A stretch of DNA of 64,000 nt from Acinetobacter tjernbergiae DSM 14971 = CIP 107465 (GTDB taxonomy: Bacteria > Pseudomonadota > Gammaproteobacteria > Pseudomonadales > Moraxellaceae), in NCBI RefSeq assembly GCF_000374425.1, contig NZ_KB894356.1, forward strand, positions 124,001 to 188,000. The letters are read 5' to 3'. Both the position numbers and the translations under genes were made by a program. Positions 25,226 to 35,887 of this stretch are shown here, piece by piece; the first letter of the stretch is position 1, and every line of letters begins with the position of its first letter. A model generated the notes under the pieces. The model saw only the letters and a program-made list of their open reading frames with translations, did no database searches and had not been told where the DNA came from.

Positions 25226-27544
25226 ATGTCTTTTATCAAATCACGTAAGAAATTAGTATCTTCCGCAATTGCATCTTCACTCTCCGTGATTGCAGTACCA
25301 GCCATCGCCCAAGATCAGCCAGTACAACTCCCAACGATTCATACGCAAGCACAACAAGAACAAGGTTTAAAAGTAGACCAATCATCCAATAGTAAATTCG
25401 TTGCTCCTCTTTTAGATACTCCAAAATCAGTTTCAGTTATTTCAAAACAATTGATTGCGGATACTCAAGTCACGACTTTAAGCGATGCGCTTCGTACCGT
25501 TCCTGGGATCACTTTAGGTGCTGGTGAAGGTGGTAACCCAAATGGTGACCGTCCATTCATTCGTGGCTATAACTCAGAAAGTTCAATGTATGTAGACGGT
25601 GTCCGCAACGCAACTTCTCAAAACCGCGAAATGTTTGCTGTTGAACAAGTTGAAGTCACCAAAGGTTCTGCTTCTGCTCTAGGTGGTGCAGGTACTTCAG
25701 GCGGTAGTATCAACATGATTTCTAAGGTTGCTAAAAAAGGCGATGCTTTAGAAGGTTCGATCTCAGGGGGTACAGATAATTATGCGCGTATCACTTTAGA
25801 CGGAAACAAAGATTTCGGTAATGGTGTTGCAGCACGTGTCGTTGTGATGGGTCATCAAAACGAAAAAGCAGGTCAACAAGACGGTGCTGAATATAAACGT
25901 GCAGGTATTGCACCAAGCATTACCTTTGGTCTAGACACTGCAACTCGTGGAACATTAGGTTATTACTACCTCAAAACGGATGATATTCCAGATTCTGGTA
26001 TTCCATATAACAATCCATTCGCTACAACAAATGCAAGTGCTAAATTCAATGGCAATGGCAAACCAATTGATGTCCAACAAGGCAGTTACTATGGTTGGAA
26101 AGATCGTGATTTCCAAAAACAAGAAAACCAAGTAGGTACATTTAAATTAGAACATGACTTAACAGAAAACTTGACCTTAAGTAATACTGCTGTTTACACA
26201 CAATCTAAGAATGACTATCTGTGGACTAACCCAGATGACTCTAAAGGCAACTTTTATAACAAAACCACAGGTGCTTTAGATGGTTCTGTATGGAGACGTA
26301 CCAACTCTCGCGTAGCAGATACAGATGGCTTTACCGATCAACTTGCTTTAACGGGTAAGTTTAATACAGGTGCGGTACAACATCGCTTTAATGCTGGTGC
26401 AGAATATAGCGATCAAAAAACTGATCGTACGCAATATATTATGAATGGTTTAGATTCAACAGGAAGTGCAAACAATACCTGCTCTGCTGCTGCAATCGCT
26501 TCAGGGTGGTGTACATCGGTTCAGAACCCAAGTAATGTGCCGTGGACAGGAAAGATCAGTACCAATGGGGCTGACCGTTACAACATTCAGAGTAAAAACC
26601 AATCTGTTTACTTCCTTGACAATATTGAATTAAACCCACAATGGCTTTTAGATTTAGGCGTGCGTTGGGATAAATATGAAACCCAGCAAACCATGACTTA
26701 TGGTGCACGTAACAGCAGTGTTACTGCAGCAAAACCAACGGCTAAAGCTGGTGATCAAGTTACGGTTGAGAACAATAAAGATTTCTTCAACTACCAAGCT
26801 GGTTTAACCTTTAAACCAGTGGAAAATGGTTCTATCTATGTCAGCTATGCCACTTCAGCAAACCCAGTAGGTGTCGATGGTGGTGATGGTTCTGAAGGCA
26901 TTACTGCTGCAATTCAAAACCTCAAACCAGAAGAAGTGAAAACCTATGAGTTAGGGACTAAATGGAATGTTCTTAACGAAAAATTAAACCTAACAGCTGC
27001 AATTTTCCGTACAGAAAAAACCAACACACGCGCAACGGCTGAAGATGGTACCACTCAGAATATCGGCGAAACACGCGTTGATGGTATTGAGCTTGGTGTC
27101 AACGGAAACATTACGGAAAAATGGGCAGTTGCTGCTGGCTATACTTACTTAGATAGCGAACTTGTTGATGGTGGTTATACCAATATAGGCTCTACTGCAG
27201 CTCCAATCTATCAAGCAAATCCAAGTAATGGCAACCAAGTACAAAACGTAGCAAAAAATAGCGCGACGCTTTGGACAACATATCAAGTTCTACCTGCTTT
27301 AACCTTAGGTGCTGGTGCTGTTGCAATGGACAAAGTCTATGGTAATGCAACCAACACTAAGTGGGTGCCAGGTTATGTGCGCTATGATGCTATGGCACGT
27401 TATAACGTAGACAAAAATGTTGATTTACAGCTAAATGTAAATAATTTATCTGATAAACGTTATTTCACTAAAGCATATTCATCACACTATGCAACTGAAG
27501 CAGAAGGACGTAGTGCAGTATTATCAATTAACTTCAAATACTAA
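25226..27544 (+). CDS. TonB-dependent catecholate siderophore receptor, Fiu/PiuA-like
   Basis: A 772-residue outer-membrane receptor. It has a signal peptide ending VPAIAQ. The plug domain has DTPKSVSVISKQLI, LSDALRTVPGITLGAGEGGN, RPFIRGY and VEQVEVTKGSASALGGAGTS. A beta barrel follows and ends in LSINFKY with the terminal aromatic expected for BAM insertion. Blocks such as INMISK and GIAPSITFGLDTATRGTLGY match Fiu closely, and Acinetobacter PiuA is the likely equivalent. It would import ferric catecholates and some siderophore-like drugs. It sits behind a Fur-like box, is followed by strong terminators, and seems single. Confidence 0.9.
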   Translation: MSFIKSRKKLVSSAIASSLSVIAVPAIAQDQPVQLPTIHTQAQQEQGLKVDQSSNSKFVAPLLDTPKSVSVISKQLIADTQVTTLSDALRTVPGITLGAGEGGNPNGDRPFIRGYNSESSMYVDGVRNATSQNREMFAVEQVEVTKGSASALGGAGTSGGSINMISKVAKKGDALEGSISGGTDNYARITLDGNKDFGNGVAARVVVMGHQNEKAGQQDGAEYKRAGIAPSITFGLDTATRGTLGYYYLKTDDIPDSGIPYNNPFATTNASAKFNGNGKPIDVQQGSYYGWKDRDFQKQENQVGTFKLEHDLTENLTLSNTAVYTQSKNDYLWTNPDDSKGNFYNKTTGALDGSVWRRTNSRVADTDGFTDQLALTGKFNTGAVQHRFNAGAEYSDQKTDRTQYIMNGLDSTGSANNTCSAAAIASGWCTSVQNPSNVPWTGKISTNGADRYNIQSKNQSVYFLDNIELNPQWLLDLGVRWDKYETQQTMTYGARNSSVTAAKPTAKAGDQVTVENNKDFFNYQAGLTFKPVENGSIYVSYATSANPVGVDGGDGSEGITAAIQNLKPEEVKTYELGTKWNVLNEKLNLTAAIFRTEKTNTRATAEDGTTQNIGETRVDGIELGVNGNITEKWAVAAGYTYLDSELVDGGYTNIGSTAAPIYQANPSNGNQVQNVAKNSATLWTTYQVLPALTLGAGAVAMDKVYGNATNTKWVPGYVRYDAMARYNVDKNVDLQLNVNNLSDKRYFTKAYSSHYATEAEGRSAVLSINFKY

Positions 27545-27551
27545 AACCTAA

Positions 27552-27578
27552 AAAGTCCATCGTTTAACGATGGACTTT
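27552..27578 (+). terminator. Hairpin after the siderophore receptor gene
   Basis: AAAGTCCATCG (27552-27562) pairs perfectly with CGATGGACTTT (27568-27578), seven bases past the stop codon. Confidence 0.75.
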
Positions 27579-27582
27579 AATG

Positions 27583-27615
27583 AAAAAATAGCCTCATGAT
27601 GAGGCTATTTTTTTC
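27583..27615. terminator. Bidirectional terminator between receptor and arsH
   Basis: AAAATAGCCTCAT and ATGAGGCTATTTT form a near-perfect palindrome with A and T runs at its ends, so it can also end the leftward ars operon. Confidence 0.85.
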
Positions 27616-27636
27616 TGACTTAAAGTATACTAGACA

Positions 27637-28341
27637 TTATAAATTGCGTTGATTGACACGTTTCGATAACGCTTCAGCCGATTCTTTTCGTTCAGAATAA
27701 CGGTCTGTGAAATACTGACTCTGCCCTCGCGTCAATAGCGTGAATTTATACAGTTCTTCCATCACATCCACGATACGATCATAGTAAGACGATGCTTTCA
27801 TACGACCATCTTCTTCAAATTCTAAAAATGCTTTTGGAATTGAAGACTGATTCGGGATGGTAATCATGCGCATCCAACGTCCTAAAATACGCATTTGATT
27901 GACACTATTAAAAGACTGCGAGCCACCACTGACTTGCATCAATGCCAAAGTCTTACCTTGCGTTGCGCGAATTGCACCACCTGCCAGTGGAATCCAATCA
28001 ATTTGCGATTTGAAGATGGAACTCATCGAACCATGACGTTCAGGCGAACACCACACCATGCCCTCTGACCACGCTAACAACTCATGTAATTCTTTGGCTT
28101 TTGGGTGTTCCATATCCGCATCTTCTGGTAAGGGTAAACCTTTAGGGTGAAAGATTTTTACTTCCGCCCCAAAATGCTCCAAGATGCGCCCTGCTTCCAT
28201 CACGGCTAAACGACTATACGAACGCTCACGGTTAGAGCCGTACAGCAATAAAATACGTGGTGCATGATTCAAGGCTTGTGCTTGCACTTTTTCTAAAGTG
28301 GGTTGATCAAGCAAATTCATATCTACATTTGGAAGAGTCAT
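27637..28341 (-). CDS. arsH: ArsH, NADPH-dependent FMN reductase of arsenic resistance
   Basis: About 234 residues with the flavodoxin-like ArsH pattern: [20 protein letters not shown] (FMN phosphate loop), [39 protein letters not shown] and [12 protein letters not shown]. ArsH oxidises trivalent organoarsenicals and reduces quinones in well-studied members. It is the last gene of the ars operon. ATG 28341 is chosen; GTG 28344 precedes it. It begins 5 nt after the ACR3 stop. Nothing looks damaged. Confidence 0.92.
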   Translation of the reverse strand: MTLPNVDMNLLDQPTLEKVQAQALNHAPRILLLYGSNRERSYSRLAVMEAGRILEHFGAEVKIFHPKGLPLPEDADMEHPKAKELHELLAWSEGMVWCSPERHGSMSSIFKSQIDWIPLAGGAIRATQGKTLALMQVSGGSQSFNSVNQMRILGRWMRMITIPNQSSIPKAFLEFEEDGRMKASSYYDRIVDVMEELYKFTLLTRGQSQYFTDRYSERKESAEALSKRVNQRNL

Positions 28342-28346
28342 CACAA

Positions 28347-29387
28347 TTACACCGACTTAAAATACTTTTTTCTGAGCCATAAAGACACACTGACCAAAGC
28401 AATCAGCACAGGCACTTCAACCAATGGACCAATCACTGTGGTAAATGCCACAGGTGAAGCTAAACCAAAGGTTGCAATAGCGACAGCCAATGCCAATTCA
28501 AAGTTATTACCTGCGGCAGTAAAAGAGATTGCGGTGGTTTTAGGGTAATCATTGCCCATCCATTTACTCATAAAAAAGCTGATGAAGAACATCACAATAA
28601 AGTAGATGGTCAAGGGAATCGCAATACGAATCACATCGAAAGGCAAGCTCACGACATCAGCACCTTTTAGGCTAAACATCGCAACGATCGTAAACAGTAA
28701 TGCCAACAAACTTAAAGGACTGATCTTCGGCAAAAAGACATCTTGATACCACGCGAGACCTTTGGCTTTCACTAGAATCAATCGCGTCATAAAACCAAGA
28801 AAAAAAGGAATGCCCAAGTAAACCAGCACCGCATGGGTAATGGTCCAAAAATCTACATGAATGACTTGTCCTGCAATACCAAAATAAGGTGGCAAGAAAG
28901 TGAGAAATAGCCAAGCATAACTACTAAAGAATAAAATCTGGAAAATACTGTTAAATGCAACCAATGCCGCAACATATTGGTTATCACCACAGGCTAAGCC
29001 ATTCCACACCAAAACCATCGCAATACAGCGTGCTAAGCCAATCAGAATTAAACCTGTCATGTATTCTGGATAGCTGTGTAGAAAAATAATCGCTAATGCA
29101 AACATCAAAACAGGCGCAATAATCCAGTTCTGAACCAAAGATAAAGTTAAGGTTTTTTTATCTTTAAATACCTGTGGCAACGCCGCATAGTCAACTTTTG
29201 CCAAAGGTGGATACATCATTAAAATCAAACCAATCGCAATTGGAATATTGACTGAATCCACACTCATTTTGTCTAAAGCAACAGAAGCTTGAGGTAAAAA
29301 CACACCGATCACAATTCCTAATCCCATGGCAATAAAAATCCATAGGGTTAAGTTACGATCTAGAAATGACAATCTTTGCTGAGCCAT
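28347..29387 (-). CDS. acr3: ACR3-family arsenite efflux permease
   Basis: A 346-residue inner-membrane carrier with about ten membrane segments that exports As(III). [20 protein letters not shown] is the ACR3 start, and [20 protein letters not shown] carries the conserved cysteine used for arsenite transport. [15 protein letters not shown] is the conserved late motif. ATG 29387 (MAQQRLSF) is preferred over 29429, because GAGAAC lies before it and the longer frame overlaps arsC. It is often labelled arsB in annotations, but it is ACR3-type by sequence. Confidence 0.92.
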   Translation of the reverse strand: MAQQRLSFLDRNLTLWIFIAMGLGIVIGVFLPQASVALDKMSVDSVNIPIAIGLILMMYPPLAKVDYAALPQVFKDKKTLTLSLVQNWIIAPVLMFALAIIFLHSYPEYMTGLILIGLARCIAMVLVWNGLACGDNQYVAALVAFNSIFQILFFSSYAWLFLTFLPPYFGIAGQVIHVDFWTITHAVLVYLGIPFFLGFMTRLILVKAKGLAWYQDVFLPKISPLSLLALLFTIVAMFSLKGADVVSLPFDVIRIAIPLTIYFIVMFFISFFMSKWMGNDYPKTTAISFTAAGNNFELALAVAIATFGLASPVAFTTVIGPLVEVPVLIALVSVSLWLRKKYFKSV

Positions 29388-29394
29388 GATGTTC

Positions 29395-29868
29395 TCATTC
29401 AATATCTGAAATGTGATTGATTGCAGCAATCAATTCAGGACGAGACATATTGGCGGTATCCAATGCAAATAGAGCATCTAAACGGCGGTTGATATGATCT
29501 ACAGTCACTTGGAATGCTTGTAATTTTTCTGGTTTAGGTAAATCTAAATGTGAAGGATCAGCCAAGCCCCAATGTGCTTTAATTGCACCACCTAAATACA
29601 GTGGGCAAGCTTCCTGAGCCGCAGAATCACAGACCGTAATCACCACATCCGCTTGGTATTGTTCACAATCATCAATGGTTTTACTCCACAAACCATCGGT
29701 TGAAAGGCTTAATTTTTCCAGCGTTTCAATCGTCAGTGGGTGAACCTGTCCAGAAGGCTTACTGCCTGCGCTATATGCTTTCCAATTTTCAGGCGCACGA
29801 CTGTTAAAAAGTACTTCGGACAAAATGCTGCGACAACTATTTCCAGTACATAGGAAAATAAATTTCAT
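29395..29868 (-). CDS. arsC: Arsenate reductase, low-molecular-weight phosphatase type
   Basis: 157 residues. The P-loop [14 protein letters not shown] (CX5R type, with CTGNSCRS) places it in the LMW-phosphatase class of arsenate reductases; [17 protein letters not shown] carries the further cysteines used in relay, and HWGLADPSH is typical. It reduces As(V) to As(III) for export by ACR3. It starts 6 nt after arsR and ends 8 nt before acr3. The operon also encodes an unrelated glutaredoxin-type reductase. Confidence 0.9.
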   Translation of the reverse strand: MKFIFLCTGNSCRSILSEVLFNSRAPENWKAYSAGSKPSGQVHPLTIETLEKLSLSTDGLWSKTIDDCEQYQADVVITVCDSAAQEACPLYLGGAIKAHWGLADPSHLDLPKPEKLQAFQVTVDHINRRLDALFALDTANMSRPELIAAINHISDIE

Positions 29869-29874
29869 GCGGTA

Positions 29875-30201
29875 TTACTCACAATAACTTTTAATTTGGA
29901 GAGGCTGGGATTGGTTACTTGCGAAGCTTTGTTCACGTACCAAGATATTGAGTAGTTCATGACACCAAGCAGGCAATTGCGGATGAATACTGTAGTAGAC
30001 CCACTGGCTTTGTCGCCTATCTTGCAATAAACCTGATGAACGTAATAAAGCTAAATGTCTAGAAATCTTGGGTTGACTGAGTTGTAACTTCTCAGTCAAA
30101 TCACAAACGCATAACTCTTTATGCTCGGCAACTAAAGTGACGATATTGAGCCGTGTTTCATCTGATAAGCATTTAAAAAAATTAACTCGATCCATCTTCA
30201 C
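29875..30201 (-). CDS. arsR: ArsR/SmtB-family arsenic-responsive repressor
   Basis: A 108-residue winged-helix repressor. ELCVCDLTEKLQLSQPKISR carries the CxC arsenite-sensing pair at the start of the recognition region, and LRSSGLLQDRRQSQWVYYSI is the wing. It would leave the operator when As(III) binds. It lies second in the operon, after the glutaredoxin-type reductase, so repressor sites are expected before both genes. M1 or M3 may be the start. Confidence 0.92.
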   Translation of the reverse strand: MKMDRVNFFKCLSDETRLNIVTLVAEHKELCVCDLTEKLQLSQPKISRHLALLRSSGLLQDRRQSQWVYYSIHPQLPAWCHELLNILVREQSFASNQSQPLQIKSYCE

Positions 30202-30217
30202 TTCCCATCTGCTTATT

Positions 30218-30243
30218 TGAATATGCAGATCATCATATATAAA
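30218..30243 (-). promoter_or_regulatory. Possible ArsR operator upstream of arsR
   Basis: TTTGAATATGCAGATCATCATATATAAA contains an imperfect ATATGC/CATATAT dyad in the 52-bp gap before arsR. It resembles the sequence before the first ars gene. A second start point for arsR is possible. Confidence 0.35.
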
Positions 30244-30253
30244 ACCTAAATTT

Positions 30254-30688
30254 TTAATTTACTCTTTTTCCATTTTCATCAATCACCTGCTCACCATCCT
30301 CTTTAGTAAAAGCACCCTGCTGTGCCAATGGCAAAATATCCAAGACAGCTTCGGATGGACGACTCAAGCGAGTTCCTAACGCCGTCACCACAAATGGTCG
30401 ATTAATCAAAATAGGATGCTCAAGCATAAAACTGATTAGTTGCTCATCCGTCCAATCTTCACGATCCAGTTCTAGATCACGATAAGGATCTACATTTTTA
30501 CGAATCGCTGCTCTAACCATTAAATTGGCATCTTGAATCAGTTGAATCAACTCACTACGCGTAGGCGGTGTAATCAAGTATTCAACAACATTTGGCTCAA
30601 TGCCTGCATTACGAATCAAAGCCAATGTGTTACGTGAAGTTCCACATGCTGGATTGTGATAAATCGTCACATCTGATGAAGTTGTCAT
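30254..30688 (-). CDS. arsC: Arsenate reductase, glutaredoxin-dependent type
   Basis: 144 residues of the Spx/ArsC thioredoxin-like fold. IYHNPACGTSRNTLALIRNA carries the catalytic cysteine (HNPxCGTS), and arginines in ILINRPFVVTALGTRLSRPS match the arsenate-binding set. It reduces arsenate with glutathione and glutaredoxin. It is the first gene of the leftward ars operon. A genuine grxC lies in the same window at 59397. Confidence 0.92.
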   Translation of the reverse strand: MTTSSDVTIYHNPACGTSRNTLALIRNAGIEPNVVEYLITPPTRSELIQLIQDANLMVRAAIRKNVDPYRDLELDREDWTDEQLISFMLEHPILINRPFVVTALGTRLSRPSEAVLDILPLAQQGAFTKEDGEQVIDENGKRVN

Positions 30689-30720
30689 CGAATTAAGTCC
30701 TTATTGCTATCTTTCGGTTC

Positions 30721-30770
30721 TTTATATATGAATTAACATATATATGCAATTCCATATATGAATAAACTGA
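30721..30770 (-). promoter_or_regulatory. ars operon promoter/operator region
   Basis: A run of ATATATG/CATATAT repeats (TATATATGAATTAACATATA and CCATATATGAATAA) lies 33-82 nt upstream of the first ars gene. The dyads suit ArsR binding, and similar words occur before arsR. The exact -10 and -35 boxes are not certain. Confidence 0.5.
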
Positions 30771-30918
30771 AAGAAATGAGATGAGCCGATAAACTCATTT
30801 TTCTCAGCTTTTCAACAGGGTTTAACCCCCGATATCAGGTGTTATTGTCTTAAGTTGATCATTTTGGAATATAAGTTAAGCAAATGAGTCACTGAGCTTA
30901 GGGACTTTTTCTTCTAAT

Positions 30919-32106
30919 ATGCCGCTACAGAATAGCAACCTTAGAGTTTTATGTTCGATGACTCAATTGCCTAAAGTTAAAGACACCTTTGTTAACGCTA
31001 AAACAGCCCAATCAATCTTAAAAACGCGTGCGGGTAAACAAGCTGCACAAGTATTTTCAAATGCGGCAGATCGTTTCTTGAGAGGACATCAACTGGCATT
31101 GTCAGGAAAGACACCTTTTGAAGTCGTTTATGAACGTGAAATTATTAGCTTACGGTTTTACAAGGCAGATGTAGAAACAGGTGAAAATAAACACCGTGTA
31201 CCACTCGTCATTATTCCACCATTAGCAGCGAATACCTTAGTGTTCGATTTGTTTCCTGATCGTAGTCTAATTCGTTACTTTCAAAGTCAAGGTTTTGATG
31301 TGTATATGATTGACTGGGGCACACCAAGCCGTAAACAAGCCAAATATAATTTCGGTACATATATCAAAATCTTTATGCCCGACTTTATCAGCAAAATTCG
31401 TGAACATAGCGGAGAACAACAACTATCACTGTATGGCTGGAGTCTCGGTGGGGCTATCTCACTTTGCTATACCTCATTATTTAAAGATAAAAATATTAAG
31501 AATTTAATGATTTTGGCATCACCAATTAACACTCATCAATCAGGTTATATCGGCAAGCTTTATCAAAAGTTAAACACACCAGCACAATGGGTGCGGACCA
31601 ATACTAATTTCCGAATCCGTCAAATTCCGAGCCGCTATTTCCATATTCACGGTTGGCAAAATACGCTTGGGTTTAAGCTCACAGATCCAGTGGGTAATTT
31701 TAAAAATTATTGGCAATTACTGAAAAATTTGAACGATCGACAGTTTGTTATTAATCACGCAACATCAAGTTCATTTGTTGACAACATGCTTGCTTATCCT
31801 GGTGGCGTGATGCGTGACATTATTCTACGCTTCTGGATTGATAATGAACTATCAACAGGCATCGTTAAATTTGGTGATCAAACAGCGCATTTAAAAGATA
31901 TTGAATGCTCAGTACTCGCGATTGGCGGAGATACTGACATCATTGTAACTGCTGAAGCCGTACGACCATTGATGGATTTGATTAGTAGCCCCGATAAAAC
32001 CTTTAAAATTCTATCAGGTGGACACATGGGCTTAGTCTCTGGTAGCCAAGCACCACAAGCCGTATGGCCTGTGATTACAGCATGGCTCAGTCAACGCTCA
32101 AATTAA
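30919..32106 (+). CDS. PhaC-like alpha/beta hydrolase with serine nucleophile
   Basis: A 395-residue protein (382 if ATG 30958 is the start; no strong ribosome site for either). It has the PhaC-type layout: LVIIPPLAANTLVFDLFPDR, FQSQGFDVYMIDWGTPSR, LYGWSLGGAISLCYTSLF, LAIGGDTDIIV and GGHMGLVSGS. PHA synthases use a cysteine in a G-x-C-x-GG elbow; here the elbow is GWSLGG with serine. So it is probably a hydrolase or an acyl-transfer enzyme rather than a classic polymerase. Asp (GGDTDI) and His (GGHMG) complete a triad. It faces away from the ars operon and ends before a terminator. Confidence 0.75.
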   Translation: MPLQNSNLRVLCSMTQLPKVKDTFVNAKTAQSILKTRAGKQAAQVFSNAADRFLRGHQLALSGKTPFEVVYEREIISLRFYKADVETGENKHRVPLVIIPPLAANTLVFDLFPDRSLIRYFQSQGFDVYMIDWGTPSRKQAKYNFGTYIKIFMPDFISKIREHSGEQQLSLYGWSLGGAISLCYTSLFKDKNIKNLMILASPINTHQSGYIGKLYQKLNTPAQWVRTNTNFRIRQIPSRYFHIHGWQNTLGFKLTDPVGNFKNYWQLLKNLNDRQFVINHATSSSFVDNMLAYPGGVMRDIILRFWIDNELSTGIVKFGDQTAHLKDIECSVLAIGGDTDIIVTAEAVRPLMDLISSPDKTFKILSGGHMGLVSGSQAPQAVWPVITAWLSQRSN

Positions 32107-32134
32107 TTCACTGTATTTTTCAAACTGCAATATT

Positions 32135-32180
32135 GGCTGTGACATATCTCGAACTTACGGATATGAACAGCCTTTTTATT
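32135..32180 (+). terminator. Terminator after the PhaC-like gene
   Basis: GGCTGTGACATATC pairs with GATATGAACAGCC apart from a small bulge and is followed by five T. Confidence 0.65.
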
Positions 32181-32217
32181 GAGTAAACGATGCAAACAAG
32201 TATTGCATCAAAATGTA

Positions 32218-34278
32218 TTAAGCAAAGTGATGACGATTTAAAACCAAACTCTCAACATTGACAGGCATACCCAGCAGATAGCCCTGCAATTGATTACAAC
32301 CTAAATTGGTTAAAATATCTGCTTGCTGTTGTGTTTCTACACCTTCAGCAGTCACAATAAGCTGCAATTTAGCGGCAAGATGAATGATACTTTCCAAAAT
32401 TGCTTCTTCTTTAGAATTAGGTTGTAAATCAATCAAGAAACCACGATCAATTTTAAGTTCATCTATCGGTAGATCTTTTAAATATAAGAAACTCGAATAA
32501 CCTGTACCAAAATCATCAATCGCAATACGAATCCCTAACTTACGCAAACGTTCTAAAGTACGAATACTTGAATCGATATGATGCATTGCGGTTGATTCTG
32601 TGATTTCTAAAATAAGATTATGCGGTTGAATTTGATATTGTTTTAATAATTGTTCCAACACACTAAATAACTTTTTATTTTCAAATTGTAGTGCAGATAA
32701 GTTGACGGCAATTGGATAAAAAGGACTACTACTTCGTTCCCATTTCTGGATTTGCTGACAGGCTTTCTCTAATGCCCAATAGCCCATTGGAATAATTAAC
32801 CCTGTTTTTTCAGCACCTTCAATAAACATTTGAGGGGTTAATAAGCCTAGCGTTGGATGTTTCCAACGAATCAAGGCTTCCACGCCACAAACTTGATAAC
32901 TCGAAGTAAACTTAGGTTGATAGAACAACACAAATTGCTGCTCATCTACCGCTTTATATAAATCATTAATCAATTTGGATTGACTACGGACATCTTGCTG
33001 ATCTGTAACGGAATGGAAAACCGTAAACGTATTTCGCCCCTGTTCTTTAGATGCCAGCATTGCCACATCTGCATTAATCAATAAATCCTGTACATTGCTT
33101 CCATGCTCAGGATACATCGCAATTCCCAAACTTGCGGAGATATTAATTTCCTTGGTTGCGATCAAATAAGTTTCCTGAATAAAATGCAGAACTTGTTCCG
33201 CAAGGAACATCGCTTCATTAAGATCAGTATTTTCAGAGACCAGTACAAACTCATCACCACCAATACGAAATAACTTATGATCTAGGCTTAACTTATCATG
33301 CAAGCGATTTGCCATCTGGATTAAGAGCTGATCACCAACATGATGTCCAAAAGCATCATTCACTGATTTAAAACGGTCTAAATCGACATATAAAAATGCA
33401 GCTTTTTCCTCTTTTAAACGGTGATGACTAAAAACAACTTCAGCATAGTCAGTTAAATACAAGCGATTCGGCAACTTCGTCAAAGAATCATGCAAGGATT
33501 GAGTTGCCAACTCTTTATTGATTTTGATTAACTGTTGGTTACGTTCTTCTAATCGTGCTTCTAATACTGCGACTGCAAAACCAGCAACAAAAACTAAGCT
33601 AGTAATAAAAATAATAGTAAATAATAAAACACTTTGTTCTGTCTGACTTGAACCAACAACCTTTGCAATACCTTCATCAAAAGAAGTCACTGCCATGCCA
33701 GTATAATGCATACCAACAATACTAAAAGCCATCAATACCGCAACAACCGCTTTTAATGCCGTTTTATGTTTTACTGCAGTTTTGTATTTAAAAACAAATA
33801 AACAACTTAAACCAGAACCACTAACTGCAATCAGGATAGAACAAAGCACGAGCAATGGATCATAACGCATCTGATGATGTTCAATCGAAAGTGCCAACAT
33901 CCCTGTATAATGCATACCAGAAATGCCTAATCCCAGAAACAAAGCCCCTAGAATCAAACGAGCAAGTGGTAAAGTTGGCCTAGTCGTTAACCAAACAGCA
34001 AAAATAGAAGCAACTGCACCTATCAAATATGACAGTACAGTCAAACTAATATCAAAATGATAACCTTGAGGTAAATGGCTCGCTAGCATTCCAACAAAAT
34101 GCATTGCCCATATCGCCAAACCTAAGATCAACCCACTCGTTACTAAGATGCTTTTTTCAAACTTTTTATAAGCAACTTTAAACACGAGTTCTTCCATTGA
34201 AACTGCAGCATAACAAGTCGCTACTGCAACCAAAATGGAAACGATGACCCATGTGCTATCGTAATCAACGTGAACCAT
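32218..34278 (-). CDS. MHYT-GGDEF-EAL cyclic-di-GMP signalling protein
   Basis: A 686-residue inner-membrane protein. Residues 1 to about 240 form seven membrane helices with three MHYT-type motifs (MHFVGM, MHYTGM, MHYTGM), a putative sensor of gases through bound metal. A GGDEF domain follows (SLTKLPNRLYL, RIGGDEFVLVSE), then an EAL domain (CGVEALIRWKHP, DDFGTGYSSFLYLKDLPIDE, AEGVETQQQADIL). Both active-site motifs are complete, so synthesis, breakdown or both of c-di-GMP are possible. ATG 34278 follows GGAAG. It stands alone between terminators. Confidence 0.92.
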   Translation of the reverse strand: MVHVDYDSTWVIVSILVAVATCYAAVSMEELVFKVAYKKFEKSILVTSGLILGLAIWAMHFVGMLASHLPQGYHFDISLTVLSYLIGAVASIFAVWLTTRPTLPLARLILGALFLGLGISGMHYTGMLALSIEHHQMRYDPLLVLCSILIAVSGSGLSCLFVFKYKTAVKHKTALKAVVAVLMAFSIVGMHYTGMAVTSFDEGIAKVVGSSQTEQSVLLFTIIFITSLVFVAGFAVAVLEARLEERNQQLIKINKELATQSLHDSLTKLPNRLYLTDYAEVVFSHHRLKEEKAAFLYVDLDRFKSVNDAFGHHVGDQLLIQMANRLHDKLSLDHKLFRIGGDEFVLVSENTDLNEAMFLAEQVLHFIQETYLIATKEINISASLGIAMYPEHGSNVQDLLINADVAMLASKEQGRNTFTVFHSVTDQQDVRSQSKLINDLYKAVDEQQFVLFYQPKFTSSYQVCGVEALIRWKHPTLGLLTPQMFIEGAEKTGLIIPMGYWALEKACQQIQKWERSSSPFYPIAVNLSALQFENKKLFSVLEQLLKQYQIQPHNLILEITESTAMHHIDSSIRTLERLRKLGIRIAIDDFGTGYSSFLYLKDLPIDELKIDRGFLIDLQPNSKEEAILESIIHLAAKLQLIVTAEGVETQQQADILTNLGCNQLQGYLLGMPVNVESLVLNRHHFA

Positions 34279-34766
34279 AAAGGACTTCCATGATTATTCA
34301 GTACTTTTTTTTATTTGCTGAGCGAATTGCCCAAAACCCGAACGATCCTTCACACTTAAAAAAGATACAAATTGTATATTCATAAACTTTCCTTAACAAT
34401 AACATCATCTAGCATAAGGTCAAGTCTTTTTCATTTTATAAATCAATAGAATAAAAACATATAATCATTTCAAACCAATGAAAAGATTTGTTTTTTTATT
34501 GCATCTTTTTATCAAAAGACCAACTTACTTTCCCTAGATATTTTTAGTGTTTAAGAGTGTACTTTTGTTTGTTTTAAATGTAACTGCAATCTAAAGTACG
34601 CAGCAACTTTTTTGTTTTTTTCATGCATTAAAACACTCTATTAAGTGTTCATTAGATGATTATGTTAAGCCTTTTCTTAATGTAGTACTGTTATAACTCT
34701 GTTATCAACTGAATTAAAAAAACCCTTGTCATTATGACAAGGGTTTTTTTAATTCAGAGATAAAAC
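34279..34766. other. AT-rich intergenic region between the MHYT gene and ilvC
   Basis: No gene is seen. It contains the leftward promoter of the MHYT-GGDEF-EAL gene near its left end and the ilvC terminator palindrome (34709-34757) near its right end. The middle is very AT-rich. Confidence 0.6.
34709..34757. terminator. Terminator of the ilv operon in a 24-bp perfect inverted repeat
   Basis: Arms 34709-34732 and 34734-34757 match at all 24 positions around a single central T. The core is AAAAAAACCCTTGTC with GACAAGGGTTTTTTT. It ends transcription of ilvC and works in both directions. Confidence 0.9.
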
Positions 34767-35795
<1,029 letters not shown>

Positions 35796-35887
35796 CTAAA
35801 ATTTTTGTCATTTCCCTTGTTATACAAGGATAGATTCTTTGGAACTTCCCAATTCTTACATTTCTATATGAAGAATTGGGGAAGCGA

